This document shows positions 8,373-16,330 of a DNA stretch of 32,104 nucleotides, piece after piece. The notes beneath the pieces were generated by a model. That model was not told the DNA's origin and ran no database searches. It saw nothing but the letters and a program-made list of their open reading frames with translations. This stretch comes from Candidatus Zixiibacteriota bacterium. Its GTDB lineage: Bacteria; Zixibacteria; MSB-5A5; UBA10806; 4484-95. Position 1 is the stretch's first letter. Each line of letters starts with the position of its first letter. The position numbers were made by a program, and so were the translations under genes. The stretch is taken from NCBI GenBank assembly GCA_021159005.1, contig JAGGSN010000223.1:1-32104 (forward strand), given 5' to 3'.

Positions 8373-9056
8373 TTAGGTTTCAATTTCACCGGCTGCTGAC
8401 ATATTTTTTTCATCAATAGTAAAATCCCAGAATACTATCGGCGCTTCTTTTTTCATAATCTTAAGCATATCAATAGCGACTTTTCTAATCTCCCAGTGCG
8501 CTCTCGGGTTGGTTCTAACCCAGAAAAAGTGCCGCAGCTCCCTGAAATTGGAGCTTATCACTATTTCAGAAGTGGTGGCATTAGGGAGAATATATCTGGC
8601 ATCCTCCGGCGGAATACCTGCATCGAGCATCTTTTCATATAAATTATAGCACTGCTCGACCTGTCTGTTATATTCATCGGTAAAATCATACCCCTCGCCA
8701 ACAAAACAGGGCGGGGCTACAAACTCGAAATCCTTTGTCTTTTTTCGCTTGGGTTTGTCGGCATAACAAACATAACGCTGGCTTTCCTGAGATGGCGACA
8801 TCAGACGGTGACGTACCAGTTCATGAGTAAAAACCCTCGAACCGCCTTTAATTCTAAAAGTGGCGCTGGCATGTTCAAGCACCGAGTGATGTCTTTTACG
8901 GATAACCTTTTTAAGCAATTCCTCGGTTGATTTTGGCGGATCGTACCTATGGAAAGATAGATAACAGGTTCGACAGGCTCTCTCGATTAAATTCTCGGCA
9001 TTCGGCGTAATACTCTCAAGAATTACTTCGGCACTTTCTACATTCTTTGCTTGCAT
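8373..9056 (-). CDS. thyX: FAD-dependent thymidylate synthase ThyX
   Basis: This 227-residue enzyme makes dTMP from dUMP with methylenetetrahydrofolate, using FAD and NAD(P)H. The signature R-H-R-x7-S is intact: R82-H83-R84 ... S92, followed by Q-R-Y. The C-terminal R-T-N-P-R-A-H-W-E-I (181-190) matches the conserved substrate-binding region. GAGGTG stands a few bases upstream of the ATG. It is the first gene of a two-gene unit with nrdJ (38-base gap), so dTMP synthesis and ribonucleotide reduction are probably co-expressed from the promoter at 9169-9197. The length is normal for the family. Confidence 0.95.
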   Translation of the reverse strand: MQAKNVESAEVILESITPNAENLIERACRTCYLSFHRYDPPKSTEELLKKVIRKRHHSVLEHASATFRIKGGSRVFTHELVRHRLMSPSQESQRYVCYADKPKRKKTKDFEFVAPPCFVGEGYDFTDEYNRQVEQCYNLYEKMLDAGIPPEDARYILPNATTSEIVISSNFRELRHFFWVRTNPRAHWEIRKVAIDMLKIMKKEAPIVFWDFTIDEKNMSAAGEIET

Positions 9057-9168
9057 ACCACCAACACCTCAATAACAACCATTAAAACATCGTTGTTTAA
9101 ATACCGACACCGCAACTATCTTTAATCAGCTAAACATTAACCGACCCATCCCTACTGAAAGGGTTACT

Positions 9169-9197
9169 ATATTATTTTCAATCTGAATTTCTGTCAA
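9169..9197 (-). promoter_or_regulatory. Sigma70-type promoter for thyX-nrdJ
   Basis: On the minus strand a perfect TTGACA (9197-9192) is followed after exactly 17 bp by TAATAT (9174-9169, four of six). The predicted start near 9162 leaves a leader of about 105 bases before thyX. Confidence 0.6.
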
Positions 9198-9590
9198 GCG
9201 TTTTTCCATAAAAAAATAAACATTTTTACAATCTGCAGATTGGCAATACGTTACAGGGAAAAAGTGTTTTTTAGGAATAAAGCCGCCGATTAATATAATT
9301 GTCAAATATTATAACATATTTATAGACTATATGTTACGACTGTCTTTCAATTTAGTGCTTAAAACAGTAAATAGAAATTTAGTAATTATATGTTATTGAA
9401 TCATACCATCTTATCATATACGGATTGCGGTTAATATCTTATTAATAGTCCGCATTGTTTGGATATATATAATTGTATAAATTGAGTGATATTTACTAAA
9501 AGGTGATCGGTTGTCCATTTTAATGATTTGAAAATATCATTTTAAAACCGGATTTCACAGTTGGAATTTTATATAGCCGTTTATATGGGC

Positions 9591-9610
9591 GGCACACGTC
9601 CTCGTGTGCC
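9591..9610. repeat. Palindromic repeat with TCCT loop, copy 1
   Basis: GGCACACG (9591-9598) pairs perfectly with CGTGTGCC (9603-9610) around the loop TCCT. Related hairpins occur at 12271-12296 and 16132-16159, all in spacers, which marks a dispersed repeat family. Confidence 0.6.
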
Positions 9611-9845
9611 CCTTACAGGGGCGGCGTACCTCTTATCTGTATATTTCTCTCTTGAGAAGGGACAGGGGTGTGTTCTTAACACTAAATGTTCAACGTAATT
9701 CCGCATAATTTTTAAATTATTTGTAGTTCTAGTGTAAAATCTTGGTTTATGTATTACTACACTTGTGAAAAATGGTGCTTGACTCATAGGCTAAAATTTA
9801 TAATTTAACCTCAATATATTAAATTAAACTTAACGTGGAGGAATA

Positions 9846-12209
9846 ATGGTTTTTGATAAAATCAGCGGTAAAAAGCTGAATCTGGGGGATAGAAGAGGCA
9901 TCTATATTGATATCACAGATTATCCCGATCAACCAGATGTAGTTGGCAATGAGACATTACTGGCATTAAACAAATTTGATATCTGGTATCGCACATTATG
10001 TTCGATGCTTTTCAATTTCGCCTCAAGCGGACATCCGGGGGGAAGTATTTCCTCCGGCCATATGGTTGCCGCCGCTATTATCGAGACAATGGATTATGAT
10101 ATCGGCGATCCGGATCGTCCCGATGCCGATTTAATCAGCTATGCCGCCGGACATAAAGCTCTCGGTCTTTATTCGATGTGGGCATCGCGCAACGAGATGG
10201 TGAAAATCAGCAAACCGGAACTTTTACCCGAGCCGAAAAAACAACTTCGTCTCGAGGATATGCTTGGATTTCGCCGGAACCCGATACAGGATACTCCCCT
10301 GTTTAAAAAGTATAATGCCAAGCCTCTTGATGGTCATCCCACGCCGTTAACTCCATTTTTGAAGCTTGCTACGGGAGCCTCTGGTGTGGGTGTGCCTTCC
10401 TCGTTTGGACTGGCGCTGGGCGCGCTTGATAGATTCGGCAAAGATGCTCCGAAAGTGCATATCATAGAAGGCGAGGGCGGTATGACACCCGGGCGAGTTT
10501 CCGAAGCTTTAGCGGCCGCGGCAACTGCCCAGATGAACAATCTGATTATGCACATCGACTGGAACCAGGCTTCAATCGATTCAAACCGGGTTTGCCGTGA
10601 CGGCAGTAATCGGGGCGACTATGTCCAATGGAATCCCAGCGAATTGTTTTATCTTCACGACTGGAACGTTATATGGGTGCCGGATGGTTTTGATTTCAGC
10701 ATGGTTATCAAGGCGCAGCAAATCGCTAAAGAGGGTATAAACAACCAGCCAACTGCTATTGTGTATAAAACTGTTAAAGGCTGGAAATACGGCATTGAGG
10801 GCAGAAAATCTCATGGCGGCGGTCATAAGTTTTGTTCGGATGGATACTATAAATCAATAGAAGAATTTGAGCAAAGTTTTAATACTAAACTGCCGCGCCT
10901 GGAAAATCAAAAGACACCGGCAGAGCTTGAACAGCTTTACTATGATTCGCTTATAGTTTTACGCAAAGCCGCCGAGTCTGACAAAGATATGACCGGATAT
11001 GTCGCCGGTAAAATATCCGCCAGCAAAGAACGCCTGAATAAATTAAACCGTAAATCGCGCGCTAACTGCCCCGATTTGAGTATACTTTATAGCGATAGCA
11101 ATATCGATTCGCAGAAAATTCCCGCCGAATTGACGTTAGAACCCGGTACAAGCACCACCCTTCGCGGAGAATTGGGCAAGACGCTCGGCTATCTCAATAA
11201 AAAAACCAACGGCGCTTTCATGGGCGGAGCCGCTGATTTACTCGGTTCAACATCCGTTGACAAACTCAACGCTGATTTTCCCAAAGGCTTTTATAATTTC
11301 ATCGATAACCCCGAAGCAAGAATGGTTGCAGTAGGCGGTATCTGCGAGGATGCCTTAGGCGCCTTGATGACCGGTCTGTCATCGTTTGGTTATAATATTG
11401 GCGTTACTGCTTCCTATGCCGCCTTTATTGCCGCGCTCGAACATATCGCCGCCCGCATTCATTGTATCAGCCAGCAGGCGCGTTATGCTTTCTGCGGTGA
11501 TTTATTTAAAACATTTATCATGATCTGCGGTCATGCCGGTTTGAAAACGGGCGAGGATGGTCCTACTCATGCCGACCCGCAGGCGCTTCAGCTTCTGCAG
11601 GAAAATTTTCCGCTTGGCAAAACGATTACATTAGTGCCATGGGACCCGCAAGAATTATGGCCATTGGTGGTCGAGGGACTCAAAAAGCGTCCGGCGGTTT
11701 TAGCTCCGTTTGTTACCCGTCCCAATGAAACGATAATTGACCGCGCTAAGTTTAAACTTCCGCCGGCAACCGCCTCTATTGACGGCGTATGCCAATTCCG
11801 AAAAGCTGATCCGAATACAAAACCGTATCACGGTACGATTATATTGCAGGGCAGCGCTATAACTAACGATTTTATTACCTATGTACTGCCTCGCCTTGAT
11901 GAGGGCGGCTACAATATGAACATCTATTATATATCCAGCGCCGAGCTGTTCTCGATGCTTCCCGAGGATAAACAGCAGGCTATATTGCCGGATGAGAGGA
12001 AACATGAGGCGATAGGCATAACCGGTTTCACCATGCCCACGCTTTACCGCTGGGTAACCTCCGATATGGGACGCAAGCATTCGCTGTTTGCCTTCTCCAA
12101 GGGGATATATCCCGGCAGCGGCAAGGCTGAGGTGGTGATGAAAGAGGTCAGCTTGGATGGTGCGGCACAATGGGAAGCGATTTTGCAATATATCAAAGAT
12201 AGAGGATAA
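9846..12209 (+). CDS. tkt: Transketolase (long, divergent form)
   Basis: This is a 787-residue thiamine-diphosphate enzyme of the transketolase type; typical transketolases are nearer 650-680. It would move two-carbon units between sugar phosphates in the pentose phosphate pathway. Visible motifs: S-G-H-P-G-G-S (61-67), A-G-H-K-A-L-G (101-107), a cofactor loop reading G-E-G-G (209-212) instead of G-D-G with the partner Asn in D-W-N-Q (238-241), A-A-D-L-L-G-S (462-468), the catalytic Glu501 in G-I-C-E-D-A-L, and G-E-D-G-P-T-H (569-575). The Glu is followed by Asp where most transketolases have His. The start is fixed by GTGGAGG ahead of the ATG. The gene stands alone with its own terminator. 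Confidence in the superfamily is high, in substrate lower. Confidence 0.83.
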   Translation: MVFDKISGKKLNLGDRRGIYIDITDYPDQPDVVGNETLLALNKFDIWYRTLCSMLFNFASSGHPGGSISSGHMVAAAIIETMDYDIGDPDRPDADLISYAAGHKALGLYSMWASRNEMVKISKPELLPEPKKQLRLEDMLGFRRNPIQDTPLFKKYNAKPLDGHPTPLTPFLKLATGASGVGVPSSFGLALGALDRFGKDAPKVHIIEGEGGMTPGRVSEALAAAATAQMNNLIMHIDWNQASIDSNRVCRDGSNRGDYVQWNPSELFYLHDWNVIWVPDGFDFSMVIKAQQIAKEGINNQPTAIVYKTVKGWKYGIEGRKSHGGGHKFCSDGYYKSIEEFEQSFNTKLPRLENQKTPAELEQLYYDSLIVLRKAAESDKDMTGYVAGKISASKERLNKLNRKSRANCPDLSILYSDSNIDSQKIPAELTLEPGTSTTLRGELGKTLGYLNKKTNGAFMGGAADLLGSTSVDKLNADFPKGFYNFIDNPEARMVAVGGICEDALGALMTGLSSFGYNIGVTASYAAFIAALEHIAARIHCISQQARYAFCGDLFKTFIMICGHAGLKTGEDGPTHADPQALQLLQENFPLGKTITLVPWDPQELWPLVVEGLKKRPAVLAPFVTRPNETIIDRAKFKLPPATASIDGVCQFRKADPNTKPYHGTIILQGSAITNDFITYVLPRLDEGGYNMNIYYISSAELFSMLPEDKQQAILPDERKHEAIGITGFTMPTLYRWVTSDMGRKHSLFAFSKGIYPGSGKAEVVMKEVSLDGAAQWEAILQYIKDRG

Positions 12210-12218
12210 GCAAAGATT

Positions 12219-12253
12219 ATCGCCGCCGGATAATCGACCGGCGGCGATTTTTT
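12219..12253 (+). terminator. Rho-independent terminator after transketolase
   Basis: ATCGCCGCCGG (12219-12229) pairs perfectly with CCGGCGGCGAT (12238-12248) around an 8-base loop, and six T follow (12248-12253). It lies just past the stop codon at 12209. Confidence 0.88.
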
Positions 12254-12270
12254 ATATATCTGGTGATATG

Positions 12271-12296
12271 GCTGGCGTACGTCCTCGTGCGCCAGC
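12271..12296. repeat. Palindromic repeat with TCCT loop, copy 2
   Basis: GCTGGCGTACG (12271-12281) pairs with CGTGCGCCAGC (12286-12296) with one G-T pair, loop TCCT, followed by five T. It shares the GGC..ACGTCCTCGT..GCC core with 9591-9610, and about 22 of 26 bases with 16132-16159. It may also serve as a second terminator. Confidence 0.6.
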
Positions 12297-12345
12297 TTTT
12301 TGCCAACTCAAAAGCCTCTGTTTTCTCAATAGTCAAGACCACAAG

Positions 12346-12360
12346 TCCGCCTTAGGCGGA
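12346..12360. repeat. Palindrome TCCGCC-TTA-GGCGGA
   Basis: This 15-base palindrome is identical to the one inside the REPIN-like element at 4005-4019. It is framed by GTCAA (12332-12336) and TTGAC (12361-12365), an imperfect outer stem. It is seen twice in the window, both times in spacers. Confidence 0.6.
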
Positions 12361-12706
12361 TTGACTTGAAAGACGGCATCTACAAACCTACTATTATTAT
12401 TAATATATACAAGTATTGATATCCATTAGTAAATTGACTAATTTCAATATTGTAAATAGGTATTAAAATTCTTAACATTAAATACAATTTAAACTGCAAA
12501 ATTCAGGAAACACAATAACATATCTTATTAAAGTAGTCTAAATAAAGACGATAAATAATATATAAGCAAGCAATATTAAAGTATCGATTGAAATTCGAGA
12601 TGCTTAGATATTTAGAAGATATCGGCTGTGATAGCTGCAGACTAATTGATAATCTGAAAATTATTAATTGTCGCTCTATAGATATAGATATAGTGAAATA
12701 ATAATT

Positions 12707-15700
12707 ATGGAAGCTTCAACTAAAACATCGCTTTCCGGATTGATTGCCAGAAACCTGACAACCTATAAAATCACGGTTTCGATTATCTTTGGATTATTAG
12801 GATTTGTTATAAACTTATATAGTATTAGTTTTTCTTTCCCCCCCTATACGGCAACTGTTTTAATTGGATTGTTGTTTCCGATGCTTATAGCCCGCACTTG
12901 GGGTTGGAAATATGGTTTATTATCAGCCTTGGCCGGCGGTTGTCAATCAATATGGTGGCTATGGGGTCCCAGTAATGGCTACGCCGTATTTTTGGTTGTC
13001 CCCCCCTTTACATTGTGGGTTGTTTGGCATGGTTTATGTGCTGAATTACGTAATAAGCGAAAAAACCATAAATGGTGGTTAAGCGCTTATGCTGTCGAGA
13101 TTCCATTCAGGATATTAAGCACTATAAGTTTATTAACGCTGGCCAGATGGGCTATTACATTTAATCCGCCATCCTGGAGTTGGGCTTCGAGTGCGTCTAA
13201 TACAATCCCGCTGCAGTTTTCCGTCTTTGTGGCTGTAAAGCAGTTTGTAATAGGATATATAATTTTACTGCTTGCTGATGTTTTATTAAATTTTAGATTT
13301 ATAAGAAGATTCTTTATATTGGAGAAAAAAGGCAACCATGCGAATACAGGTTATGTTATAAGCGCTTCGCTATTATTTGGCGTTCTCTTTTGGATTATTG
13401 ACAGCTTTCTCGGCTGTCTGATATTTCATCCTGAGAATACTTTTTTTGATTTGCTTGCCTTGAATATTCCCCTGTATATATTCTATATAAGAATTGCTTT
13501 TATTCTCGCTTGTTTAACAGGCGGAGTATTGGTATCAAAATTCTTACGCAAAAAACATGAAAGCAAAGAGGCTTTGAGGAAACAAGAGGCACAGCTTCGA
13601 GCTGTTCTCGACAATACCATTATACATGTCTGGTCTTTTGATGGAGTGCAGTATCTCTACCAAAGTAAAGAATGGTACCGCTATACCGGACAGGACCCGG
13701 ATTTACCGCGGACTATTAAAAGATGGACTGAGGTTATTCACCCTGATGATGTGGATGAAACTGTTAAATCATGGCTTAAAGCCTGGAATAGTAAGGGCAT
13801 ATATGATGACCATTTCCGAATAAAAAATACCAATAGCGAATACAGACTGTTTCACAGTCATGCGGTTCCTATATATGATGAGAACGGCAATTTCCAACAT
13901 TATCAGGGATACAATATCGATGTTACCGAGCAAAAGCGGGTGGAGGAAGACCTACGCGAGAGCGAGAGCAAGCACAAGCGTCTGCATTCCATGCTCAGAT
14001 TAATGAGTGACAATCTACCGGATCTTATATGGACTAAAGATATAGAAGGCAAATTTCTTTTTGTGAATAAAGCCTGTTCAGAAATACTGCTCGATGCAAA
14101 AAATACCGATGAACCTATAGGTAAAACAGATACATACTTTGCCGAGAGGATGATGAAATCTCATCCGGAAATCCCTGACTACCTTTCTTTTGGGAAGAAA
14201 TGTGTTGAATCAGACCTGACAGTTTTAACAACCAAGAAACCGATGAGGTTTGATGAATCCGGTAATGTAAAAAGTAAGTTTCTATACCTTGATGTCTATA
14301 AAGCGCTCTTTAATGATGAGAATGGAAAAATTATAGGAACAGTGGGCTGTGCAAGAATTGTTACAAAAGAAAGACAGATGGAAAAAGAACTTCGTAAAAA
14401 TGAGGAGAAGATGCGTTCTCTCTTTGAAAATTCACCTTACGCTATTTTAGTTACTGATATAAATGCAAAGATATGTGATTGCAACCAAACAGCATTAGAT
14501 ATTAATGGTATTTCTTCTAAAGATAAACTAACCGGAAAGAACATTATAGATTTAATATCCAACAAAGACAAACAAAGAATAATGGAGAGTATAAAAAAGC
14601 TCACTAAACAAAATTATTTAAGATATGAAGAATACATGATTTTAGCTATAGATGGCAGGGAATTTCATGGAGAGATTTCAGCTAATGTTACCCGTGATTC
14701 TAACGGCAAACCTTTATATTTCATTATAATATACAGAGATATAACGAAGCGCAAGAAAGCCGAAGAGGAACGCCGGTTGATGATGGAGCAAATGCAGCAT
14801 GTACAAAAACTGGAAAGCCTTGGTGTTTTGGCAGGAGGCATCGCTCACGATTTCAACAACATACTGATGGGAGTGCTCGGCAATGCAGACCTTGTTTTAA
14901 ATAAACTTCAGCTTGATTCGCCTATTCATAAAAATATAATAAACATCAAAACAGCGGCAAAGCGCGCGGCTGGTCTATGTGATCAAATGCTAACCTATTC
15001 GGGCAAATGTCAAACAACTATCCAATCGCTTAATCTCAATCAGGTCATAGAAGAAATGGCGCAGCTGCTTAAAATCTCAATTTCAAAGAAAAGTATTCTT
15101 AAATGCAGTTTTGCTGATAATCTTCCACCTGTTAAAGGTGATGCTACTCAAATCAGCCAGGTAGCCATGAATCTGATTACAAATGCATCGGAAGCCTTGG
15201 GTGATAAGGGCGGCGTTATCACAATAAGTACCGGCTGTAAGGAATATAATAGCGCTTATCTAAATAAAACGTTCTTAGGTAAAGAATTGCTTGAAGGTGC
15301 TTATGTTTTTCTTGAAGTATCTGATAACGGATGTGGAATAGACAAAGAGAAAATATCCAAAATATTCGATCCATTCTTTTCAACTAAATTCACCGGTCGA
15401 GGATTAGGATTAGCTGCTGTACTTGGAATTGTAAAAGGACATGGCGGAACGCTTGATATTAAAAGCGAGATTGGAAAAGGTACAACTTTTAGAGTGCTTT
15501 TCCCATGTTCAAATAGCCCTGTTAACAAAATAGTTGAGAAAAAACACAATTTTAAGGATTGGCAAATTGGGGGCAGTATCCTTGTAATCGATGATGAAGA
15601 GGATATTTGTTCTGTTGCCAAGGATATGTTGGAACTCATTGGTTTTAAGGTGATTACAGCAAATGATGGACAAAATGCTATTAAGATTTTCCGCCAAAAT

Positions 15701-15970
15701 ACTGAGGAAATTGTTTTGGTATTGCTTGATATGACAATGCCTTACATGAGCGGCGAGGAAGTATTCAATGAAATTCGCAAAATTAAAAGCAAGGCTCGAA
15801 TTATTATCTCAAGCGGCTATAATGAATATAATATAAAAAAGCATTTTGCAGATATGGAATTAGATGGCTTCATAAAAAAACCCTACCAATTGGAAGCTTT
15901 AAAAGAAATAGTGTATGAAGTTTTAACACAAAAGAATGAATTGCAGGTTGAACACCCTGTTTACAACTAA
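12707..15970 (+). CDS. Membrane-bound hybrid histidine kinase with three PAS domains
   Basis: Counting from the ATG at 12707 it has 1087 residues; a TTG 13 codons upstream is an alternative start, and neither has a strong ribosome site. Numbering below uses the TTG start. Several hydrophobic segments fill 34-290, a sensor module I cannot name. Three PAS-like domains follow (about 305-425, 440-570, 580-700). Then come HisKA with phospho-acceptor His727 in G-G-I-A-H-D-F-N-N, an ATPase domain with N-box at about 835-845, D-N-G-C-G-I (887-892) and G-R-G-L-G-L, and a receiver domain with acidic pocket D975/D976, phospho-acceptor Asp1021 (L-D-M-T-M-P) and Lys1071. All catalytic residues are present. 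It should sense a signal and pass phosphate internally to its receiver. No output regulator or phosphotransfer partner is adjacent, so it is an orphan kinase here. Confidence 0.88.
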   Translation: MEASTKTSLSGLIARNLTTYKITVSIIFGLLGFVINLYSISFSFPPYTATVLIGLLFPMLIARTWGWKYGLLSALAGGCQSIWWLWGPSNGYAVFLVVPPFTLWVVWHGLCAELRNKRKNHKWWLSAYAVEIPFRILSTISLLTLARWAITFNPPSWSWASSASNTIPLQFSVFVAVKQFVIGYIILLLADVLLNFRFIRRFFILEKKGNHANTGYVISASLLFGVLFWIIDSFLGCLIFHPENTFFDLLALNIPLYIFYIRIAFILACLTGGVLVSKFLRKKHESKEALRKQEAQLRAVLDNTIIHVWSFDGVQYLYQSKEWYRYTGQDPDLPRTIKRWTEVIHPDDVDETVKSWLKAWNSKGIYDDHFRIKNTNSEYRLFHSHAVPIYDENGNFQHYQGYNIDVTEQKRVEEDLRESESKHKRLHSMLRLMSDNLPDLIWTKDIEGKFLFVNKACSEILLDAKNTDEPIGKTDTYFAERMMKSHPEIPDYLSFGKKCVESDLTVLTTKKPMRFDESGNVKSKFLYLDVYKALFNDENGKIIGTVGCARIVTKERQMEKELRKNEEKMRSLFENSPYAILVTDINAKICDCNQTALDINGISSKDKLTGKNIIDLISNKDKQRIMESIKKLTKQNYLRYEEYMILAIDGREFHGEISANVTRDSNGKPLYFIIIYRDITKRKKAEEERRLMMEQMQHVQKLESLGVLAGGIAHDFNNILMGVLGNADLVLNKLQLDSPIHKNIINIKTAAKRAAGLCDQMLTYSGKCQTTIQSLNLNQVIEEMAQLLKISISKKSILKCSFADNLPPVKGDATQISQVAMNLITNASEALGDKGGVITISTGCKEYNSAYLNKTFLGKELLEGAYVFLEVSDNGCGIDKEKISKIFDPFFSTKFTGRGLGLAAVLGIVKGHGGTLDIKSEIGKGTTFRVLFPCSNSPVNKIVEKKHNFKDWQIGGSILVIDDEEDICSVAKDMLELIGFKVITANDGQNAIKIFRQNTEEIVLVLLDMTMPYMSGEEVFNEIRKIKSKARIIISSGYNEYNIKKHFADMELDGFIKKPYQLEALKEIVYEVLTQKNELQVEHPVYN

Positions 15971-16026
15971 ACCCGGATTTTGTAGTTGATTTTTTTCAAT
16001 AAGCTTAATTTTATATACATCAGCGC

Positions 16027-16057
16027 GTAGGGGCGTCCGCATCAGACGGATACGCCC
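16027..16057. repeat. Palindromic repeat sharing GTAGGGGCGTCCG with 137-149
   Basis: GGGCGT and TCCG (16031-16039) pair with CGGA and ACGCCC (16047-16057), with a small bulge, around CATCAGA. The first 13 bases are identical to those at 137-149. Confidence 0.55.
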
Positions 16058-16081
16058 TCAGACTGTTGACAAAACCCGTCC

Positions 16082-16095
16082 CGACTGGAAAGTCG
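16082..16095. repeat. Small hairpin CGACT-GGAA-AGTCG
   Basis: This is a five-base perfect stem with loop GGAA. The hairpin at 27654-27677 has the same CT-GGAA-AG centre, so the two may be related; with so few bases this could be chance. Confidence 0.35.
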
Positions 16096-16131
16096 AGGCT
16101 ATTAAGTTTTGATTCGTGCGTCAGTTTTATG

Positions 16132-16159
16132 TGGCTGGTGTACATCCTGATGCGCCAGT
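16132..16159. repeat. Palindromic repeat with TCCT loop, copy 3 (degenerate)
   Basis: The element GGCTGG...GCGCCAG matches 12270-12295 at about 22 of 26 bases, but its arms have drifted so the inner stem no longer pairs fully. It looks like a decayed family member. Confidence 0.5.
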
Positions 16160-16265
16160 TTGTTTTTAAAATTACTAAGGCGGTCAAGCACCGTTTGACA
16201 GCCCGAGTGATGTGTTGTTTTGTTAATAAGATAAAATTCGATCCCCAGAAAACTCCTTTATTATC

Positions 16266-16295
16266 TTGACAATGGAACTGAAATATTCTTATCGT
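16266..16295 (+). promoter_or_regulatory. Possible promoter for the M16 pair
   Basis: A perfect TTGACA (16266-16271) is followed after 18 bp by TATCGT (16290-16295, four of six). The start near 16301 would leave a short leader of about 30 bases, including AAAGGAG, before the ATG at 16331. Confidence 0.4.
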
Positions 16296-16330
16296 TGCTA
16301 ACAAAAAACCGAAAGGAAAAAGGAGAAACT

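Larger units (their letters stand above)
9057..9845. other. 789-bp divergent intergenic region
   Basis: This is a long AT-rich spacer between thyX (leftward) and the transketolase gene (rightward). It contains the thyX promoter, a palindromic repeat at 9591-9610, and directly after it a second small stem CCCC-TTACA-GGGG (9609-9621). Between about 9200 and 9580 I see only AT-rich sequence with no gene-like frame. TTGACT (9779) and TATAAT (9799) lie upstream of the transketolase gene but are only 14 bp apart, too close for a confident promoter. No tRNA or known riboswitch was recognised. Confidence 0.6.
12210..12706. other. Intergenic region between transketolase and histidine kinase
   Basis: The first part holds a strong terminator (12219-12253), a TCCT-loop palindrome (12271-12296) and a TCCGCC/GGCGGA palindrome (12346-12360). 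From about 12370 to 12700 the sequence is AT-rich with no gene, RNA or clear promoter that I can support. Confidence 0.55.
15971..16330. other. Intergenic region rich in degenerate repeats
   Basis: This spacer between the kinase and the M16 pair carries three palindromic stretches (16027-16057, 16082-16095, 16132-16159) and a promoter at 16266-16295. Overlapping 67- and 94-codon frames here run across the repeats and are not gene-like. Confidence 0.6.

Noticed and set aside
9057-9162. A cobalamin riboswitch in the thyX-nrdJ leader
   Set aside because: The roughly 105-base leader is short and lacks a recognisable B12-box-like conserved core.
9779-9804. Promoter for transketolase made of TTGACT and TATAAT
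   Set aside because: The two hexamers are only 14 bp apart, too close for a normal sigma70 promoter.
11700-12188. A 162-codon minus-strand frame opposite the end of the transketolase gene
   Set aside because: Shadow of a conserved gene; no start signal and no protein-like features.
16020-16304. 94- and 67-codon overlapping frames between the kinase and the M16 genes
   Set aside because: Both run across palindromic repeats, have no ribosome sites and read differently on the two strands of the same repeats.
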